A stretch of 46,123 bases of DNA from JAVBQJ01 sp031549115 (GCA_031549115.1 JAVBQJ010000016.1:1-46123); one strand, 5' to 3'; positions 8,443 to 17,000 are shown, numbered from the stretch's first letter. Numbers and translations are program-made. The notes: generated by a model not told the origin, from the letters alone.

Positions 8443-9798
8443 ATGTTTAACAAGATTCTGATTGCGAACCGCGGTGAAATCGCGTTGCGTATTCTGCGCG
8501 CCTGCAAGGAAATGGGCATAAAAACCGTGCTTGCCTATTCCCAGGCCGACGCGTCCAGTCTGCCGGTGCGCCTGGCGGATGAAGCCGTCTGTATCGGCCC
8601 CGCGGCCAGCAATGCCAGCTATTTATTGATCGACCGGCTGCTCAGCGTCGCCGCGATCACCGATGTCGACGCGGTTCACCCCGGTTACGGTTTCCTGGCG
8701 GAGAATGCTTATTTCGCCGAAGCCTGCCGGAAGCACAAGATCACCTTCATCGGCCCCACGCCGGAGGCGATGCGCGCATTGGGCGACAACGCGGTCGCCC
8801 GCGACACCATGAAGCGCGCCGGCGTTCCGACAACCCCGGGCAGCGAAGGGTTGATCGTCACCGAAGCCGACGCGGTGCGTATGGCGCACACGCTCGGATA
8901 TCCGGTCATCATCAAGGCGGCGGCGGGCGGCGGCGGGCGCGGCATGCGCATCGCGCACAATGACGCCAGTCTGATTCAGGGGTTCCACGCGGCCCGTACC
9001 GAAGCGGAAAAAGCATTCGCCGACGGTTCGATGTACATGGAAAAATACCTGATCAATCCGCGCCATATCGAATTCCAGATACTGGCCGACAATTTCGGCA
9101 ATGTCATTCACCTCGGTGAACGCGACTGCAGCATGCAGCGCCGCAACCAGAAACTGATCGAGGAGTCCCCCTCCCCGGCTTTGAATGCGCGTCTGCGCGA
9201 ACGCATGGGTACGGCGGCGGTAAAAGCGGCCAAAGCGGCCAATTACAGCAACGCCGGCACCATCGAATTTCTGCTGACCGAAGACGGCAATTTCTACTTC
9301 ATGGAAATGAACACCCGGATTCAGGTGGAGCACCCGGTTACCGAAGCGGTGACCGGAATCGACCTGATCCGCGAACAGATCCGCATCGCCGCCGGCGAAA
9401 AGATGACGCTGCGCCAGAAGGATGTCAAAATCTCCGGCCACGCCATTGAAATCCGCATCAATGCCGAAGACTCGTCCAACAACTTCATCCCGAACCCCGG
9501 CACCGTCAATCTGTTCGTGCCGCCGGGCGGCATCGGAATCCGTGTCGATACGCACGTATACTCGGGTTACCGTATTCCGCCTTATTACGACAGCATGATC
9601 GCCAAGCTGATCGTCTGGGGCGAAGACCGGTCGCAGGCGCTGGAACGCTGCCGCCGGGCCCTCGGCGAATTCATCATCGAAGGGGTCAAAACCACCATTC
9701 CGTTCGCGTTGCAGGTTATGGGCAACAAGGACTTCATCGCCGGGAAATACGATACCGGCTTTGTCGAACGCTTTATGAAAGGAACAACGGAACAATGA
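8443..9798 (+). CDS. accC: Biotin carboxylase subunit of acetyl-CoA carboxylase
   Basis: AccC uses ATP and bicarbonate to carboxylate the biotin on AccB. The 451-residue length is typical. The N-terminal fold begins FNKILIANRGEIALRILRAC, the ATP-grasp glycine loop is KAAAGGGGRGMRI, the metal and ATP region includes FLLTEDGNFYFMEMNTRIQV, and EHPVTEAVTGIDLI follows. ATG 8443 is preceded by a GGAG site. The stop overlaps the start of the next gene (ATGA at 9795-9798), so the Asp23-like protein is translationally coupled to a fatty-acid synthesis gene. Confidence 0.98.
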   Translation: MFNKILIANRGEIALRILRACKEMGIKTVLAYSQADASSLPVRLADEAVCIGPAASNASYLLIDRLLSVAAITDVDAVHPGYGFLAENAYFAEACRKHKITFIGPTPEAMRALGDNAVARDTMKRAGVPTTPGSEGLIVTEADAVRMAHTLGYPVIIKAAAGGGGRGMRIAHNDASLIQGFHAARTEAEKAFADGSMYMEKYLINPRHIEFQILADNFGNVIHLGERDCSMQRRNQKLIEESPSPALNARLRERMGTAAVKAAKAANYSNAGTIEFLLTEDGNFYFMEMNTRIQVEHPVTEAVTGIDLIREQIRIAAGEKMTLRQKDVKISGHAIEIRINAEDSSNNFIPNPGTVNLFVPPGGIGIRVDTHVYSGYRIPPYYDSMIAKLIVWGEDRSQALERCRRALGEFIIEGVKTTIPFALQVMGNKDFIAGKYDTGFVERFMKGTTEQ

Positions 9799-10265
9799 AA
9801 CCGGTAAAGACAACCAATGCGGGAGCGAAATCCTCCCAAACAACTCTGGATCACAGCTCGGAACTGGGAGATATCCGGGTTCACGACAATGTGATTTCCT
9901 CGCTGGTGCGGCGCGCCGCGCTGTCGATCGAAGGCGTTTCCCGCCTGGCCGGAAGCACCCTGATCGACAACATCGCGGAAATCGTCGGCAGCCGCCGGAT
10001 GCAGGACCGGGCGATCGCCATCATCAAGGACGAGTCCAGCCCGGACCGCATGACCATCGAAGTGAAGATCAACCTCAAACTAGGTTTCAAGGTCCGCGAA
10101 GTGGCCGAAGCCGTGCAGAAGACGGTCGTGGAGCAGGTCGAAAAGACCACCGGCATGACCGTAACCGCGGTCACGGTGCTGGTCCAGGAGATCGATGACG
10201 GCTCCGAAGACAAGGGCGAAGAGGAAGAAGAAGAAAACGAGGCCGGCGGCAATCCCCAGGCCTGA
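9795..10265 (+). CDS. Asp23/Gls24 family envelope stress protein
   Basis: This 156-residue protein belongs to the Asp23/Gls24 (alkaline shock) family. Seen features are the opening GDIRVHDNVISSLVRRAALSIEGVSRLAG, a central DRMTIEVKINLKLGFKVREVA, and VVEQVEKTTGMTVTAVTVLV. It ends in an acidic tail rich in Glu. In Staphylococcus, Asp23 is held at the membrane by AmaP, and loss gives envelope stress. Here the next gene encodes a small single-span membrane protein that could play the AmaP part. The start overlaps the accC stop by 4 nt. The exact biochemical role of this family is not settled. Confidence 0.9.
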   Translation: MKPVKTTNAGAKSSQTTLDHSSELGDIRVHDNVISSLVRRAALSIEGVSRLAGSTLIDNIAEIVGSRRMQDRAIAIIKDESSPDRMTIEVKINLKLGFKVREVAEAVQKTVVEQVEKTTGMTVTAVTVLVQEIDDGSEDKGEEEEEENEAGGNPQA

Positions 10266-10339
10266 TCGAGTCGGAACCGGCGTTTCTTTCCGTATCGTCG
10301 CGGCCGGAAGCGCCATTCTCTATTTCAGCGAGGTGCATT

Positions 10340-10843
10340 ATGGCGAATTGGTGGGAAGAGTTGTGCCGTTGGTGGCAAGGATTCATGGGCGACAGTTTCG
10401 CGGCCGGTTATTGGCTGGCTGTGGCAATTGTCGGCAGCATTCTGGTTTTGTGGCTCCTCATTCATTTCCTTCTGTGGCTGCTGCTCCGGCGCCGTCGCGC
10501 CACTGCGGTCATCCTCCGCCATGGCAACGGTGATATCGAGGTCGCCGAACAGGCGATTTACCAGTGCATTCACGCTTTGACTCCCGATTTTCCGGACTTT
10601 CAGATTCAGAAAATGAAGCTGTACCGGCAGGGCAAGTCCTACATGCTGCGGCTGGAATTCGAATACAACGCGGTCAATGACAAACTTGCCGACAACCTGG
10701 ATCGGTTCAAGCAGAAAATCTTCGATCGCATGAGCGAAGTGTTTCACATCCGCAGCATCCGCAAAATCAGCTTCAAACTGGTCGCCCTGAAAAGCGTTTC
10801 CCGCAAAGCGCCCGATGAACTCGCTGATATTGGCGTCCAATAG
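10340..10843 (+). CDS. Single-span membrane protein, possible AmaP-like anchor
   Basis: This 167-residue protein has one strong hydrophobic segment at about residues 24-48 (WLAVAIVGSILVLWLLIHFL), an RRRR stop-transfer cluster, and a soluble C-terminal domain of about 115 residues that I do not recognise by motif. Its position directly after the Asp23-family gene and its layout resemble AmaP, the membrane anchor of Asp23, although AmaP commonly has two spans. The soluble part ends with basic residues. Its last 29 nt overlap the start of maf. The anchor role is inferred from context only. Confidence 0.6.
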   Translation: MANWWEELCRWWQGFMGDSFAAGYWLAVAIVGSILVLWLLIHFLLWLLLRRRRATAVILRHGNGDIEVAEQAIYQCIHALTPDFPDFQIQKMKLYRQGKSYMLRLEFEYNAVNDKLADNLDRFKQKIFDRMSEVFHIRSIRKISFKLVALKSVSRKAPDELADIGVQ

Positions 10844-11369
10844 CCCGCGCCGGCGGGAACTGCTGGCGGCGCTTGGTTATGTGTTCCGGGTGCGTTCCGA
10901 ACCGACTCCGGAATTGACCGAATGGCCGGTTCCGGAGCAACTTCCCGTATTGAACGCCCGGCGGAAAGCGCGGGCGGTCGCCCGGCAGGAGCCGGACGCG
11001 GTGGTAATCGGAGCCGATACGGTCATTCTGTTTCAGGACCGGATCATCGGCAAACCGGTTGATTCGGAGGATGCGGAGCGAATTTTGCGGCAACTGTCCG
11101 GCGCCACCCACCGGGTCTGCACCGGGATCTGTATTGTCGGCAACGGCCGTGAGGAAAGTTTTCCGGTATTCACCGAAGTCACGTTCAAGGCTTATACCGC
11201 AGCCGACATCCGGCATTACCTGTCCATCGTTCCGGTACTGGACAAGGCCGGCGCTTATGCCATTCAGGATCATGGCGATATGCTCGTCGATCACATCGAC
11301 GGGTCGCTCTCCAACGTCATCGGTTTGCCGCAGGAGCGGCTGCAGTCGGCGCTGGCGGGATTTTTGTAA
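10815..11369 (+). CDS. maf: Maf-family nucleotide pyrophosphatase
   Basis: Maf proteins hydrolyse non-canonical or modified nucleoside triphosphates to monophosphates, and overexpression affects septum formation. The 184-residue protein has the N-terminal signature LASNSPRRRELLAALG, the VIGADTVILF motif, GKPVDSEDAERILRQLSG and the late AYAIQDHG segment. All are normal for the family. The ATG lies inside the end of the preceding gene, so translation is probably coupled. It is the last gene of the ftsK-acc cluster. A weak hairpin at 11352-11380 spans its stop codon but lacks a T-run. Confidence 0.95.
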   Translation: MNSLILASNSPRRRELLAALGYVFRVRSEPTPELTEWPVPEQLPVLNARRKARAVARQEPDAVVIGADTVILFQDRIIGKPVDSEDAERILRQLSGATHRVCTGICIVGNGREESFPVFTEVTFKAYTAADIRHYLSIVPVLDKAGAYAIQDHGDMLVDHIDGSLSNVIGLPQERLQSALAGFL

Positions 11370-11421
11370 AGTTCCCGCAGGATAATTCGAGAAAAACTCG
11401 GAAAAAAATGCAAAAACGGGC

Positions 11422-11451
11422 TTGATACTGCGTCAATCATGGTTATATTAT
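11422..11451 (+). promoter_or_regulatory. Candidate promoter of the nusA operon
   Basis: TTGATA at 11422-11427 lies 18 bp from TATTAT at 11446-11451; the overlapping TATATT at 11444-11449 gives 16 bp. The whole region is AT-rich, unlike its surroundings. A start near 11458 would give a leader of about 177 nt before the nusA ATG. Confidence 0.6.
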
Positions 11452-11526
11452 AAATGTGGTTACAACTTATAATAACATACGAGTTTGTATTGTGAAAGAT
11501 TGAACTGAATATACGAAACCAGAAAT

Positions 11527-11608
11527 GCCGGAGGGAAGTGGGTTGTATTTTGTGCATTACCCGCTTCTTTTGTTTTTGGGGAGGAGCACTTCTCCCTGAA
11601 TCTTCGGC
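11527..11608 (+). ncRNA. Structured leader RNA of the nusA operon (three-way junction)
   Basis: A closing helix pairs 11527-11533 (GCCGGAG) with 11602-11608 (CTTCGGC, one G-U). Inside it are two hairpins. Hairpin A pairs 11535-11543 with 11559-11567 and is followed by T-rich 11568-11577. Hairpin B is GGGAGGA-GCAC-TTCTCCC at 11579-11596, a 7-bp stem (one G-U) with a tetraloop. An alternative pairing of 11535-11540 (GAAGTG) with 11587-11592 (CACTTC) extends the closing helix and would destroy both hairpins. The element ends 13 nt before the ribosome site at 11621. I know no named riboswitch with this shape. Regulation of nusA by its leader is plausible because NusA acts on terminators. Confidence 0.6.
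11535..11577 (+). terminator. Intrinsic terminator inside the nusA leader
   Basis: A 9-bp stem GAAGTGGGT/ACCCGCTTC (one G-U pair) with a 15-nt loop is followed at once by TTTTGTTTTT. It lies downstream of the candidate promoter and upstream of nusA, so it would act as an attenuator rather than as an end-of-operon signal. It could alternatively terminate readthrough from maf. Confidence 0.65.
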
Positions 11609-11620
11609 GCAGACATTTTG

Positions 11621-11629
11621 AAAGGAGGA
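11621..11629 (+). promoter_or_regulatory. Strong ribosome binding site of nusA
   Basis: AAAGGAGGA lies 5 nt before ATG 11635. It is one of the best Shine-Dalgarno matches in the window and sits just below the leader structure, so folding of the leader could also affect translation. Confidence 0.75.
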
Positions 11630-11634
11630 GTAAG

Positions 11635-12879
11635 ATGGCAAACGAATTGTTGACTATTTTGGAATACATCGAGCAGGAACGCGGTATCAAGCGCGAACAC
11701 CTGATCAAAGCGGTGGAAAGCGCGCTTTTGACTGCGGCCAAGAAAAGCATTCACCCGGCCAGCAATTTGAAAGTGAAGATCAATCCCGAATCGGGACAGA
11801 TCCAGGCATGGGCGATGCTCGAGGTCGTCGAAGAATCGCCGACCGTCGATCAGTTGCTGCTGGTGCGCGCCCAGGAACGCTTCCCGGACGCCAAGGCCGG
11901 TGACGTGGTCGAATGGGAAGTGACGCCGAGCAACTTCGGCCGTATCGCCGCCCAGACCGCCAAACAGGCGATCATGCAGCAGTTGCGCAAGGCCGAAAAG
12001 GAAATCGCCCGTGAAGAATTCGCCGATCGCGAAAATCAGATCCTGAACGGGATTGTCCGGCGTTTCGAATCCGGCAACATCATCATCGACTTTCAGAAAG
12101 CCGAGGGCGTGCTGCCGGTCCGGGAGAAAATCCCCGGCGAGCAATACGATGCCGGCGACCGGATCAACGCGCTCCTGTTGAAAATCGATACCGCCAGCGT
12201 CGGACCGTCGCTGATCGTGTCGCGGACGCACCCGGATTTCGTCCGGCGCCTGTTCGAACGCGAGGTGGCGGAAATTCACGACGGGGTCGTCACAATCATG
12301 GCTATCGCCCGCGAAGCCGGAAGCCGCTCGAAAATCGCGGTCAAATCCAGCGATCCGCGCGTCGATCCGGTCGGTGCCTGCGTCGGCGTCCGCGGCGCCC
12401 GGGTGCGCAACATCACCAACGAACTCAATGGCGAGCGGGTGGATATCGTCCCGTACGATGAGGATATCCGGAAATTCGCCGCCAACGCGCTGTCGCCGGC
12501 AGAGGTGCACTCCGTCGAAGTGAAAGCGGCGACCAATGAGCTGGTGATCTTCGTCACGCCGGAGCAGTCGAAGCTGGCGTTCGGCAAGAAGGCGCAGAAT
12601 GTGCGTCTGAGCAGCAAGCTGTTGGGGTGGAAGATCAACATTCAGTCCACCGAAAACAGCAAGCCGGAAAGCATGGAAGAAAAAATCCGCAAGGCGGCCA
12701 AAGAGTTGGCCGTCTCGCTCGATGTCCCGGAAGCGGTCGCTCTGCAACTGGTGCAAAACGGTTATATTACCGTGGAAGGCGTCAAAACCGCCGGTTTGGA
12801 ACAGATTCTGGAAATCCCGGGCATCGATGAAGCCGTAATCCGGACGGCGTTTGAGCATATGAATCCGGATGAGCAGTGA
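11635..12879 (+). CDS. nusA: Transcription termination/antitermination factor NusA
   Basis: NusA binds RNA polymerase and nascent RNA and controls pausing, termination and antitermination. The 414-residue protein has the N-terminal polymerase-binding domain (ELLTILEYIEQERGIKREHL), an S1 domain around residues 130-200, two KH domains including DPVGACVGVRGARVRNITNEL, and a short C-terminal helix-hairpin-helix region (GLEQILEIPGIDEAVI). It lacks the long acidic repeats of the E. coli protein. The usual upstream partner rimP is absent; instead there is a structured leader. infB follows after 14 nt. Confidence 0.97.
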   Translation: MANELLTILEYIEQERGIKREHLIKAVESALLTAAKKSIHPASNLKVKINPESGQIQAWAMLEVVEESPTVDQLLLVRAQERFPDAKAGDVVEWEVTPSNFGRIAAQTAKQAIMQQLRKAEKEIAREEFADRENQILNGIVRRFESGNIIIDFQKAEGVLPVREKIPGEQYDAGDRINALLLKIDTASVGPSLIVSRTHPDFVRRLFEREVAEIHDGVVTIMAIAREAGSRSKIAVKSSDPRVDPVGACVGVRGARVRNITNELNGERVDIVPYDEDIRKFAANALSPAEVHSVEVKAATNELVIFVTPEQSKLAFGKKAQNVRLSSKLLGWKINIQSTENSKPESMEEKIRKAAKELAVSLDVPEAVALQLVQNGYITVEGVKTAGLEQILEIPGIDEAVIRTAFEHMNPDEQ

Positions 12880-12893
12880 ATTAGGAGGAGTTG

Positions 12894-14855
12894 ATGAGAA
12901 AACTGAAGGTAAAAAATCTGGCAGAACAATACCGGATGACCCCGTCTGCCGTGATCAGCGAATTGATCCGGCTCGGCGTCGACGCGTCCGATATCAATTC
13001 CGCGATTCCGGGCGAAGCCCTGGATCGGGTCGAAGCTCACTTCGCCAAAATGAACGCGCCGCAGTCCGGCGGCGCCGGCGGAGCGGAGACGCGCGAAATT
13101 CACATCCAGGCGCCGATTATCGTCAAGAACTTCGCCGAAGCGTTGGGCAAGCGCCCCAATGAGATCATCAGCGATCTGATGAAGCTGGGCGAACTGGTCA
13201 GCATCAATCAGGCGGTCAACGAAGCCACCGCCCGTAAGCTCTGCGCCACCTACAAGGTCGAACTGGTCCTCGATCCGAAGGAAAAGACAGAGGCGAAACC
13301 GGCCGTCAAGCCGGTCAAACCGGTCCACCATGAACCCGAAAAACTGGTGGCCCGGCCGCCGGTGGCCACATTCATGGGACACGTCGACCACGGCAAAACT
13401 TCGCTCCAGGACAAGGTGCGCCACTCCAATGTGGTCGCGGGCGAAGCCGGTCGTATTACCCAGCATATCGGCGCCTCGACGGTCTCGCACCAGAGTAAGC
13501 TGATTACGTTCATCGACACCCCGGGGCACGCGGCCTTCACCCAGATGCGGGCGCGCGGCGCCAACGCCACCGACATCGTGATCCTGGTGGTCGCGGCCGA
13601 CGACGGCTTCAAGCCGCAGACGGTGGAAGCGCTCCAGCACGCGTTGGCGGCCAAAGTGCCGATCATCGTGGCGATCAACAAAATGGACCTGCCGGATGCC
13701 GATCCCGACCGGGTGCTGCGGCAGATGCAGCAGAATAATCTGATGAGCGAAGACTGGGGCGGTGAAGTCGGTACGGTGCGGGTGTCGGCAAAGACCGGCC
13801 TGGGAATGTCCGATCTCCTGGACCGGATTCTCCTGGAAACGGAAATGCTGGAGTTGCAGGCCAATCCGAAGCGTTCCGCCGAAGGCGTGGTGCTGGAAGC
13901 GCAATTGGAGCAGGGGCTCGGCGCCACCACCAACGTACTGGTGCAAAACGGCACGCTGAAAATCGGCGATGTGGTTCTCTGCGGCGAGTATTACGGCCGG
14001 GTTAAATCGCTGATCGACGACAAAGGCAAGCAACTCAAATCCGCCGGGCCGAGTATTCCGGTGAAACTGGCCGGTTTGAACGGGGTTCCGGAAGCCGGCG
14101 ATCAGTTTGAAGTCTGCAACAATGAGAAAGAAGCGCGTCAGATCGCCGAAGAGCGGATCGCCGCCAATCGCGACCGCAATCTGGCGCAGCAGAACATCAC
14201 CACGGTGGACGATCTCTTTAACCGGCTCAATTCGCAGGAAATGAAGAAGTTGAGCGTCCTGATCAAGTCCGACGTCCGCGGTTCCGGCGAGGCCATTCAG
14301 CAGTCGCTGATGGAGCTGCCGTCGGAAAAAATCAAGGTCGATGTGGTAATGAACGGTGTCGGTGCGATCACCGAAAACGACGTGATGCTGGCGGCGGCGA
14401 GCAACAGTATCATCGTCGGGTTTCACGTGCGCGTCAATCCGGGCGTCAACGACCTGGCCAAAAAGCAGGGCGTTGAAATCCGTCTGTACAACATCATTTA
14501 TGAGCTGATTGAAGATATCACCGACGCCCTGACCGGCAAACTCGAGCCGGAAAAGCGGGAGAAGGGCATGGGCGAAGCGAAGATCCTCCAGATTTTCGAA
14601 TTGACCAAAGGTCCGAAGGTTTGCGGCTGTATCGTCGAATCCGGATCGGTCCGGGTCGGTTTCAAGGCGCGGGTATTCCGGCAGAAAGAGCTCATCTACA
14701 AGGGCGAAGTGGCGAGTCTGCGCCGCTTCCAGGACGATGTCAAAGAGGTCAAGGCCGGTCTCGAATGCGGAATCCGGCTGGACAACTTCAACGACTTCAT
14801 CCCCGAAGACGTTATCGAGCTGTATGAAATCGAGCTCAAGAAAGCAACGCTGTAA
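12894..14855 (+). CDS. infB: Translation initiation factor IF-2
   Basis: IF-2 is the GTPase that brings initiator fMet-tRNA to the 30S subunit and drives subunit joining. At 653 residues it is short for the family, because the long charged N-terminal region is reduced to two IF2_N modules (about 1-50 and 65-125). The GTPase has GHVDHGKTS at residue 162, DTPGHAAFTQMRARG and the specificity motif NKMD. The C-terminal fMet-tRNA-binding domain ends the chain. I chose ATG 12894 over a TTG three nt earlier because AGGAGG ends 5 nt before it. It sits in a conserved nusA-infB-rbfA-nrnA-truB order. Confidence 0.98.
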   Translation: MRKLKVKNLAEQYRMTPSAVISELIRLGVDASDINSAIPGEALDRVEAHFAKMNAPQSGGAGGAETREIHIQAPIIVKNFAEALGKRPNEIISDLMKLGELVSINQAVNEATARKLCATYKVELVLDPKEKTEAKPAVKPVKPVHHEPEKLVARPPVATFMGHVDHGKTSLQDKVRHSNVVAGEAGRITQHIGASTVSHQSKLITFIDTPGHAAFTQMRARGANATDIVILVVAADDGFKPQTVEALQHALAAKVPIIVAINKMDLPDADPDRVLRQMQQNNLMSEDWGGEVGTVRVSAKTGLGMSDLLDRILLETEMLELQANPKRSAEGVVLEAQLEQGLGATTNVLVQNGTLKIGDVVLCGEYYGRVKSLIDDKGKQLKSAGPSIPVKLAGLNGVPEAGDQFEVCNNEKEARQIAEERIAANRDRNLAQQNITTVDDLFNRLNSQEMKKLSVLIKSDVRGSGEAIQQSLMELPSEKIKVDVVMNGVGAITENDVMLAAASNSIIVGFHVRVNPGVNDLAKKQGVEIRLYNIIYELIEDITDALTGKLEPEKREKGMGEAKILQIFELTKGPKVCGCIVESGSVRVGFKARVFRQKELIYKGEVASLRRFQDDVKEVKAGLECGIRLDNFNDFIPEDVIELYEIELKKATL

Positions 14856-14879
14856 GCGAAGCGGCCAAGGAGGTGTATC

Positions 14880-15254
14880 ATGGCGGGAAGCGTGGATCGT
14901 TTGACCCGGGTCAATGAGTTGATCAAGCGGGAATTGGCACAACTGGCGGAACGCGACTCCATTGCACCGGCGGGGACATTGGTATCGATTACCGAGGTCA
15001 ATACTTCGGTGGATTTGCGCAATGCCACCGTGTACGTCAGTGTGTTCGGCGGCGGCAACGCCGCCAAACGCACGGTGGAAAAACAGTTGCATCTGTACCG
15101 GCCGGAGTGGCAACGGCGGATGGCGACGACTTTGGCGTTCAAGCATACCCCGGTTTTATGCTTCCGGCTGGACGAGCGGATGGCCGCAGGCGACCGGGTG
15201 CTCGAAATCATCGATGAAGTCGCCCACAGAGAAGGTGAGGATATTCATGAGTGA
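14880..15254 (+). CDS. rbfA: Ribosome-binding factor A
   Basis: RbfA binds the immature 30S subunit and is needed for 16S rRNA 5'-end processing and growth in the cold. The 124-residue length and the single KH-like domain fit, with RVNELIKRELAQLAERDSI at the start, DLRNATVYVSVFGG in the middle and HTPVLCFRLDERMAAGDRV late. AAGGAGGT lies upstream of ATG 14880. Its last 8 nt overlap the start of nrnA. Confidence 0.95.
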   Translation: MAGSVDRLTRVNELIKRELAQLAERDSIAPAGTLVSITEVNTSVDLRNATVYVSVFGGGNAAKRTVEKQLHLYRPEWQRRMATTLAFKHTPVLCFRLDERMAAGDRVLEIIDEVAHREGEDIHE

Positions 15255-16227
15255 AGCGATGCGTCTGGCTGTGGAAACGTTGCAGCGTGTCCATAAGCTG
15301 CTGGTGGTGACCCACCGGAAACCCGATGGCGACGCCTTCGGCACGGCATTGGCATTGACTTGGACTCTGCGCGCCAACGGCAAAGAGGCCGATTGTCTGC
15401 TCTGCGGTGAAATTCCGATCAAATACCGTGAGTTCGCCGACGGTTACCTCACCGGCATTCGCCGGGAGGAGCTGGCGGCTTACGATTGCGTGGTGATCGT
15501 CGACACCGCCCGGACATCGATGGTGGAAACCGGCGAACTGCCGGTGGAAGCATTGTGGGATCGCCCGGTGCTGAACATCGATCACCATCCGGATAATTCG
15601 GTGCAGGGCACGTGGAATTGCGTGATGCCGGAAACCGCGGCCGCGGCCGAAGCGGTCTGGCTGATTGTCGAATCGCTGAAGTGGCAGGTGCCGACGCAGG
15701 CGGCGACGTTGTTCCTGATCGGCTTGATCACCGATACCGGCGGATTCCGCTTCGCCAACACCGGCGCCGAGGCGCTGAAAGCGGCGGCGGGAATGCTTCA
15801 GGCCGGAGCCGATCTGATCCGGATCAACAATCAGGTGTTCTTTTCGAAGCCGTTGAACCAGCAGCGCCTGGAAGCCGAACTGATTCTCCATGAGCTGCAC
15901 ATCTGCGAAGACAAGCGCCTGGCCTGGGCGGTGATCACGCCGGAGCTGCTGCGCAAATTCGACTTCGACATGCGCGACGGCGAAGGCGTCATCGAGCGCA
16001 TACGGGAAATCGACGGCGTTCTGATTGCCGCCTTGATTTACCCGCGCAACGACGGCGTGAAGGTATCGCTGCGGGCGCAGGATCCCCGTTATCCGGTCGG
16101 CCCGGTCGCCCGCGCCAACGGTGGCGGCGGCCACGAAATGGCGGCCGGCATCACCCTGGAAAACATGAACGCGCGTCAGGCGGCGGCGCTGTTGATTCCG
16201 CAATTGGAAGCATTATTGGAAGCTTGA
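15247..16227 (+). CDS. nrnA: DHH-family oligoribonuclease/PAP phosphatase NrnA
   Basis: NrnA degrades very short RNAs and dephosphorylates 3'-phosphoadenosine 5'-phosphate. The 326-residue protein shows the DHH metal motifs: THRKPDGDAFG, VIVDTAR, NIDHHPDN and TDTGGFRFANTG. The C-terminal DHHA1 motif is GGGGHEMAAGI. The chosen ATG 15247 overlaps rbfA by 8 nt and follows GAGAAGGTGAGGA. A longer in-frame extension back to 14962 would run through rbfA and is rejected. NrnA-type genes next to rbfA and truB are common outside the Proteobacteria. Confidence 0.95.
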   Translation: MSEAMRLAVETLQRVHKLLVVTHRKPDGDAFGTALALTWTLRANGKEADCLLCGEIPIKYREFADGYLTGIRREELAAYDCVVIVDTARTSMVETGELPVEALWDRPVLNIDHHPDNSVQGTWNCVMPETAAAAEAVWLIVESLKWQVPTQAATLFLIGLITDTGGFRFANTGAEALKAAAGMLQAGADLIRINNQVFFSKPLNQQRLEAELILHELHICEDKRLAWAVITPELLRKFDFDMRDGEGVIERIREIDGVLIAALIYPRNDGVKVSLRAQDPRYPVGPVARANGGGGHEMAAGITLENMNARQAAALLIPQLEALLEA

Positions 16228-16245
16228 AAGTTTTGCAGACCGGCT

Positions 16246-16998
16246 ATGAGATTCAATCCAGAGAAACACCGTTTGCCGCCGTTCCTGTCGAACGGCATTC
16301 TTCTTATCGATAAACCGGCGGAATGGACGAGTTTCGACGTTGTCAACTTCGTGCGTTCGCGCTTCAACATCCCCAAGGTGGGGCATTGCGGCACCCTCGA
16401 TCCGGCGGCGACCGGATTGCTGGTGCTGGTGCTGGGGAAGTTCACCCAGCTCAGCCAGAAATTTTCCGGCGACGACAAAACCTACGAAGCCACAATGCTG
16501 CTGGGAACCGAAACCGATTCCCAGGATATGGACGGGACGGTGACCGCGACCCGCGATTATGCGGCGGTGACCGAAGCGGCCTGCCGGGAGACGCTCGGGC
16601 AATTCACCGGCGAAATCATGCAGGTGCCGCCGATGGTTTCGGCGGTAAAGAAGGACGGCAAAAAGCTCTATGAGCTGGCCCGTAACGGCATCGAGATCGA
16701 ACGCGAGCCGCGGCCGATCACGATTTTCGAGCTGCAAATGACCCGGTTCGCCGCGCCGGAAGCGGACTTCACGGTGAAGTGTTCCAAAGGCACGTATGTG
16801 CGCACCCTGTGCGCCGATGCCGGCCGGAAGCTCGGCTGCGGTGCCGCACTGCTGCGGCTCAGGCGGACGAGCAGCGGCATGTTCCATCTCAAGGACGCGG
16901 TCACGGTGGATACACTGAAGCAATGGGAACAAGCCGATCTGGAAGTTTACGTGCGTAAATTTCTGCATGAACGGCTGGCAAAAATGGCAGGGCTGTAA
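16246..16998 (+). CDS. truB: tRNA pseudouridine-55 synthase TruB
   Basis: TruB makes the universal pseudouridine at position 55 of the tRNA T-arm and also helps tRNA folding. The 250-residue protein has GILLIDKPAEWTSFDVVNF, the catalytic motif GHCGTLDPAATGLL with Asp52, KTYEATMLLG, and a C-terminal substrate-binding segment with SKGTYVRTLCADAG. The C-terminus is short, as in enzymes without a full PUA domain. It is followed after only 2 nt by an unknown gene, so the two are probably cotranslated. Confidence 0.97.
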   Translation: MRFNPEKHRLPPFLSNGILLIDKPAEWTSFDVVNFVRSRFNIPKVGHCGTLDPAATGLLVLVLGKFTQLSQKFSGDDKTYEATMLLGTETDSQDMDGTVTATRDYAAVTEAACRETLGQFTGEIMQVPPMVSAVKKDGKKLYELARNGIEIEREPRPITIFELQMTRFAAPEADFTVKCSKGTYVRTLCADAGRKLGCGAALLRLRRTSSGMFHLKDAVTVDTLKQWEQADLEVYVRKFLHERLAKMAGL

Positions 16999-17000
16999 CA

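Noticed and set aside
11352..11380. Hairpin across the maf stop codon as terminator
   Set aside because: The stem is only about six pairs plus a bulged extension and has no T-run after it.
12762..15146. Large minus-strand open frame of about 790 codons across infB and rbfA
   Set aside because: It is a reverse-frame shadow of infB and rbfA; no motif, no ribosome site, and GC-rich codon periodicity explains its length.
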